From CALMEH01 sp964548225 (GTDB taxonomy: Bacteria; Acidobacteriota; Blastocatellia; Pyrinomonadales; Pyrinomonadaceae), in contig CAZJQP010000100.1 in NCBI GenBank assembly GCA_964548225.1, forward strand, positions 1 to 17,419: a stretch of DNA of 17,419 nucleotides, read 5' to 3'. Within the stretch, counting starts at the first letter, position 1; each line of letters starts with the position of its first letter. Made by a program: the position numbers and the translations under genes. Below, one piece after another: positions 15,508 to 17,419 of the stretch. The notes under the pieces were generated by a model, which did not search any database, was not told the DNA's origin, and was given only the letters and a program-made list of their open reading frames with translations.

Positions 15508-15580
15508 AAACCACAAAAACACACAAAACACCACGAAACGATTGAATTTTTTCGTGGTGTTTTGTGTGTTTTTGTGGTTT
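15508..15580. repeat. Perfect 31-bp inverted repeat, REP/MITE-like and probable terminator
   Basis: Bases 15508-15538 and 15550-15580 are exact reverse complements around an 11-nt loop. The arm begins AAACCACAAAAACACAC and ends CACCACGAAA. It lies just after the S9 peptidase stop and would stop transcription from that gene, although the T-rich 3' side belongs to the stem. The arm shares its AACCAC-CACACAAA-CACGAAA design with the inner part of the element at 16229-16381, so the two are members of one dispersed family. Its RNA form would be an extremely stable hairpin. Confidence 0.88.
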
Positions 15581-15602
15581 CAATTTCTTCGCAAAAAAAG
15601 TA

Positions 15603-15631
15603 TAGACAAAAAAAGCCGATAGGAGTATATT
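15603..15631 (+). promoter_or_regulatory. Good sigma70-type promoter for the 15717 gene
   Basis: TAGACA (15603-15608) and TATATT (15626-15631) are 17 bp apart, each matching consensus at 5 of 6 positions. Transcription would start near 15638, giving a leader of about 79 nt before the ATG at 15717. This is the best promoter match in the window. Confidence 0.6.
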
Positions 15632-15716
15632 GTTTGCAGGCAAAATCATCATTGAATTTTACCGTTCAGTTTGAGCAATCAGGCTGAAAACCCAATTTTT
15701 ACAGGAGAAAATAATT

Positions 15717-16214
15717 ATGAAAAACTTAATCGAAACACTATTTACCGAATCGGAACGTCTGCATATCAACGATTTAATAACGCAGTTGGAAGCCGCCGTT
15801 GCGGGCAAACTTGTGGCATTAACCGAAGAAGAACGCATCCGCTACGGCTCGGTCAATGAGCAGAACAAACTGCTCGTCAACAAGGTGCGCGACTATCGCC
15901 AAAATCAGCCGAATCTGAGTTCGCCCGATGTTAATTGGGACGAATTCGAGTCCGATTACGTTTCGCGGCAGTTTCACGAATCAGCCGCCCAACGTCTTTC
16001 AAGCATCGCCTATCAAATGCAAAGCACGAAAATCTTGCACGACTACGATAATCTTAATGATTCATTGAGCGATTACAGCTATTCACAATACAAAAAAGGC
16101 GCAGGCGAAGCAGGCTACACCGAAAAAGTTGCCGAAATAAAACAATTTTTCCCCCGTTCAGGCACAGCCAAAAAGCCAAATAATCAACCGCCGGATGATG
16201 AACCATCAGAATAA
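15717..16214 (+). CDS. Small helical protein of unknown function preceding the repeat array
   Basis: The 165-residue product is soluble, has no signal peptide and looks mostly helical. It contains LVALTEEERIRYGSVNEQNK (about 33-52), a pattern like the LTPEER-x-PK-G-K segment I recall in a widespread family of uncharacterised proteins of about 160-200 residues. Like those it continues with VRDYRQNQPNL (a 'nP' turn), an acidic WDEFESDY helix, a central helical part, a KKGAGEAGYTEKVAEIKQFF segment and a disordered Pro/Asp tail. AGGAG lies 10 nt before the ATG, and a good promoter is upstream. It is followed by a MITE-like element and the 21-bp palindrome array. Whether the protein binds that DNA or its RNA is unknown. 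No nuclease, helicase or DNA-binding motif is recognised. Confidence 0.75.
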   Translation: MKNLIETLFTESERLHINDLITQLEAAVAGKLVALTEEERIRYGSVNEQNKLLVNKVRDYRQNQPNLSSPDVNWDEFESDYVSRQFHESAAQRLSSIAYQMQSTKILHDYDNLNDSLSDYSYSQYKKGAGEAGYTEKVAEIKQFFPRSGTAKKPNNQPPDDEPSE

Positions 16215-16228
16215 AAGGCTTATCCTCT

Positions 16229-16381
16229 AGAAGCTATGTTCAAACTCAAAATTAGTGATTTTTTTAACCACGAATCAACACAAAAATACACGAAACAAGC
16301 AAACCTCCGGCAAATTTCGTGTGGCTTTGTGTGTTTTCGTGGTTAAATTCTTAATCTTCTTCGAGTTTGAACACAGCTTCT
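16229..16381. mobile_element. 153-bp MITE-like element with long terminal inverted repeats
   Basis: The left arm (16229-16294) and right arm (16315-16381) are imperfect reverse complements over about 66 bp. The outer ends share AGAAGCTRTGTTCAAACTC, resembling terminal repeats of IS5-like or related transposases. The inner ends share AACCACGAA and CACGAAA with the palindrome at 15508-15580. There is no coding capacity, so it would need a transposase in trans. I see no clear target-site duplication: flanks are CTCT on the left and TAGG on the right. The transcript would fold into one long hairpin. Confidence 0.75.
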
Positions 16382-16702
16382 TAGGTTCTGAATAGATAAT
16401 TTCAGCCAAAAAGGTCAAAACTTTACCCTCGACACCTAAAACTTTAGGTTCAAGACCCAAAACTTTAGGTTCAAGACCTAAAATTTTAGGTTCGAAACCT
16501 AAAACTTTAGGTATCAAGGGGTAAAATTTTAGGTTCGGAACCTAAAATTTTAGGTATCGAGGGGTAAAACTTTAGGCTTCAGACCTAAAGTTTTAGGTGT
16601 CGAGGGTAAAACTTTAGGTTCGGAACATAAAGTTTTAGGTTGCAAGGGTAAAATTTCAACTTACAGACGTAAGACTTTGGGTTATTAAGGGGAAATTTTA
16701 GT
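16380..16702. repeat. Array of about 14-16 palindromic units with a 21-bp period
   Basis: The motif TTTAGG or a close variant recurs at 16422, 16443, 16464, 16485, 16506, 16528, 16549, 16571, 16592, 16613, 16634, 16654, 16676 and 16697, intervals of 20-22 bp. Two degenerate units precede it from 16380. Most units carry a dyad such as ACCTAAAACTTTAGGT. From 16506 two types alternate, one with CAAGGGGTAAAA and one with GGTTCGGAACCTAAAA, forming a higher-order repeat of about 42-43 bp. It has no spacers like CRISPR. The 20- and 22-bp steps break any reading frame, so it is probably non-coding. It begins exactly at the edge of the MITE-like element and ends about 95 bp before the next ORF. Confidence 0.92.
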
Positions 16703-16795
16703 CTCGAATCTATTTGTGATTTATGATAATTGTGCAAAATTAATTTGTAGCGTTGAAATCGAGTGCAAAATAGCAGAATCGAATAACTGGTTAAA

Positions 16796-17401
16796 ATGAA
16801 GAAGAAAACAATAATTTCAAAAAGGCAAGACAAATTTTTAAAAGAATTCCTTCGAACGAAATCCCTTGAAAATCTTCTACCTCTGTATGTTGCCGCTATT
16901 TCAAATGACACTGAATTATTTAAGATTCTTCCAGAAAATTTAATAGCACCTATTGTCGAAAGTTTAAGAAATATTCAATCTACTATTGGTTTGCCTAAAG
17001 AACCCAAAGAGAGTGGTTTTAGCTTAGATGAAATTCTAAGAAACTTACGAAACTTAAACACCAATGAGCTATTGTCTAGGTATACTTTTTCATTGACAGG
17101 AAATCCGGCTAGTTTCTCCGAGATTTCTGAAGATATACTAACTTCTGCGGAATCGTGGCTTGATGAACTTAGAGCTTGTGTGACAGGAAAAAATGGGTTA
17201 TTCAGTAATGAATTTGACCCTGAAACATACGTTGATGGATTTATTCAGTTTGCTGGTGGTGAAAGGATAATAAAAACGTCAGGAGCAAACGATCCGACAA
17301 ATGCGGATTATTTTTTTCAGAACGACAATGTGATTATAGAGTTGAAAATCCTAAAAACAGATTTCTTATACCAAAACAAATTAGAAAGCTCAGTTAAGTA
17401 G
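16796..17401 (+). CDS. Probable N-terminal part of a PD-(D/E)XK-like nuclease protein, apparently truncated
   Basis: The ORF encodes 201 residues and is clearly AT-rich. The first 135 residues are helical and unrecognised. Residues 141-186 run FIQFAGGERIIKTSGANDP and then NADYFFQNDNVIIELKIL. This resembles the core of PD-(D/E)XK nucleases: a possible helix Glu (E157), Asp171, then Glu182-x-Lys184 in the second strand. Such a core normally needs further strands and helices, yet the ORF stops 17 residues later, at 17399-17401, and the window ends 18 bases after that. It is therefore likely a truncated or misassembled gene. There is no Shine-Dalgarno before the ATG. The nuclease call rests on one motif and is tentative. 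It follows the palindromic array. Confidence 0.5.
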   Translation: MKKKTIISKRQDKFLKEFLRTKSLENLLPLYVAAISNDTELFKILPENLIAPIVESLRNIQSTIGLPKEPKESGFSLDEILRNLRNLNTNELLSRYTFSLTGNPASFSEISEDILTSAESWLDELRACVTGKNGLFSNEFDPETYVDGFIQFAGGERIIKTSGANDPTNADYFFQNDNVIIELKILKTDFLYQNKLESSVK

Positions 17402-17419
17402 CCAGCCGAAGCAAGTCAG

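Noticed and set aside
16229..16381. Complete insertion sequence
   Set aside because: The element is only 153 bp, lacks any transposase frame, and has no clear target-site duplication. MITE-like is the most that can be said.
16275..16517. Minus-strand frame encoding LGLEPKV-type heptapeptide repeats
   Set aside because: The heptapeptide period merely reflects the 21-bp DNA period. The frame breaks at the 22-bp steps, and the repeat continues in other frames beyond it.
16380..16702. CRISPR array
   Set aside because: The units are contiguous and vary by substitution. There are no unique spacers of constant length and no cas genes in the window.

Overview
The window looks like a fragment of a fairly AT-rich chromosome, probably from an Acidobacteriota member (Blastocatellia-like). 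The best lineage hint is a secreted VWFA protein of the type common in that phylum, next to an OmpA-like envelope protein, a secreted beta-propeller protein and a secreted S9 peptidase. This placement is inference; no rRNA is present. The window opens inside a tRNA gene, and its last ORF closes abruptly 18 bases before the end, so it may be a whole contig broken at repeats.

Layout. 1-1508: tRNA-Ala(GGC) reading out of the window (its 3' end is missing), divergent from murA (peptidoglycan precursor synthesis). 1576-2151: a parD-parE toxin-antitoxin pair whose toxin is frameshifted in a T7 run. 2353-5723: a zinc-ribbon membrane protein, nadE (glutamine-dependent NAD+ synthase), then an AT-rich probable acquired gene (DUF4238-like) with a tiny overlapping ORF. 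5758-8226: a secreted beta-propeller protein, then a Cys-rich membrane-anchored protein whose Shine-Dalgarno sits inside a terminator-like hairpin. 8226-8320: a long heptamer-built bidirectional terminator between convergent genes. 8320-10488 (minus): VWFA protein and OmpA-like protein, separated by a terminator. 10886-13197 (minus): a 2-oxoacid dehydrogenase E2 (sucB-like) with two lipoyl domains, preceded by a small membrane protein. 13327-15489: a secreted dipeptidyl-peptidase IV-like S9 peptidase, ending in a perfect 31-bp palindrome.

The last 1.9 kb is the accessory part. A small soluble protein of unknown function (15717-16214), with a good promoter and ribosome binding site, is followed by a 153-bp MITE-like inverted repeat and then a striking non-coding array. 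The array has about 14-16 units spaced almost exactly 21 bp (two helical turns), each carrying a TAAA-TTTA dyad. Next comes an AT-rich ORF ending shortly after a PD-(D/E)XK-like nuclease motif. The protein plus array is the best candidate here for an undescribed system, but its function cannot be read from the sequence.

Seven-base repeats recur: in the 8221-8325 terminator and, in frame, in all three interdomain linkers of the E2 protein. Functionally, the housekeeping genes (murA, nadE, sucB) are independent of each other. The envelope genes (beta-propeller, VWFA, OmpA-like, S9 peptidase) share only an extracytoplasmic theme and are mostly separated by terminators.
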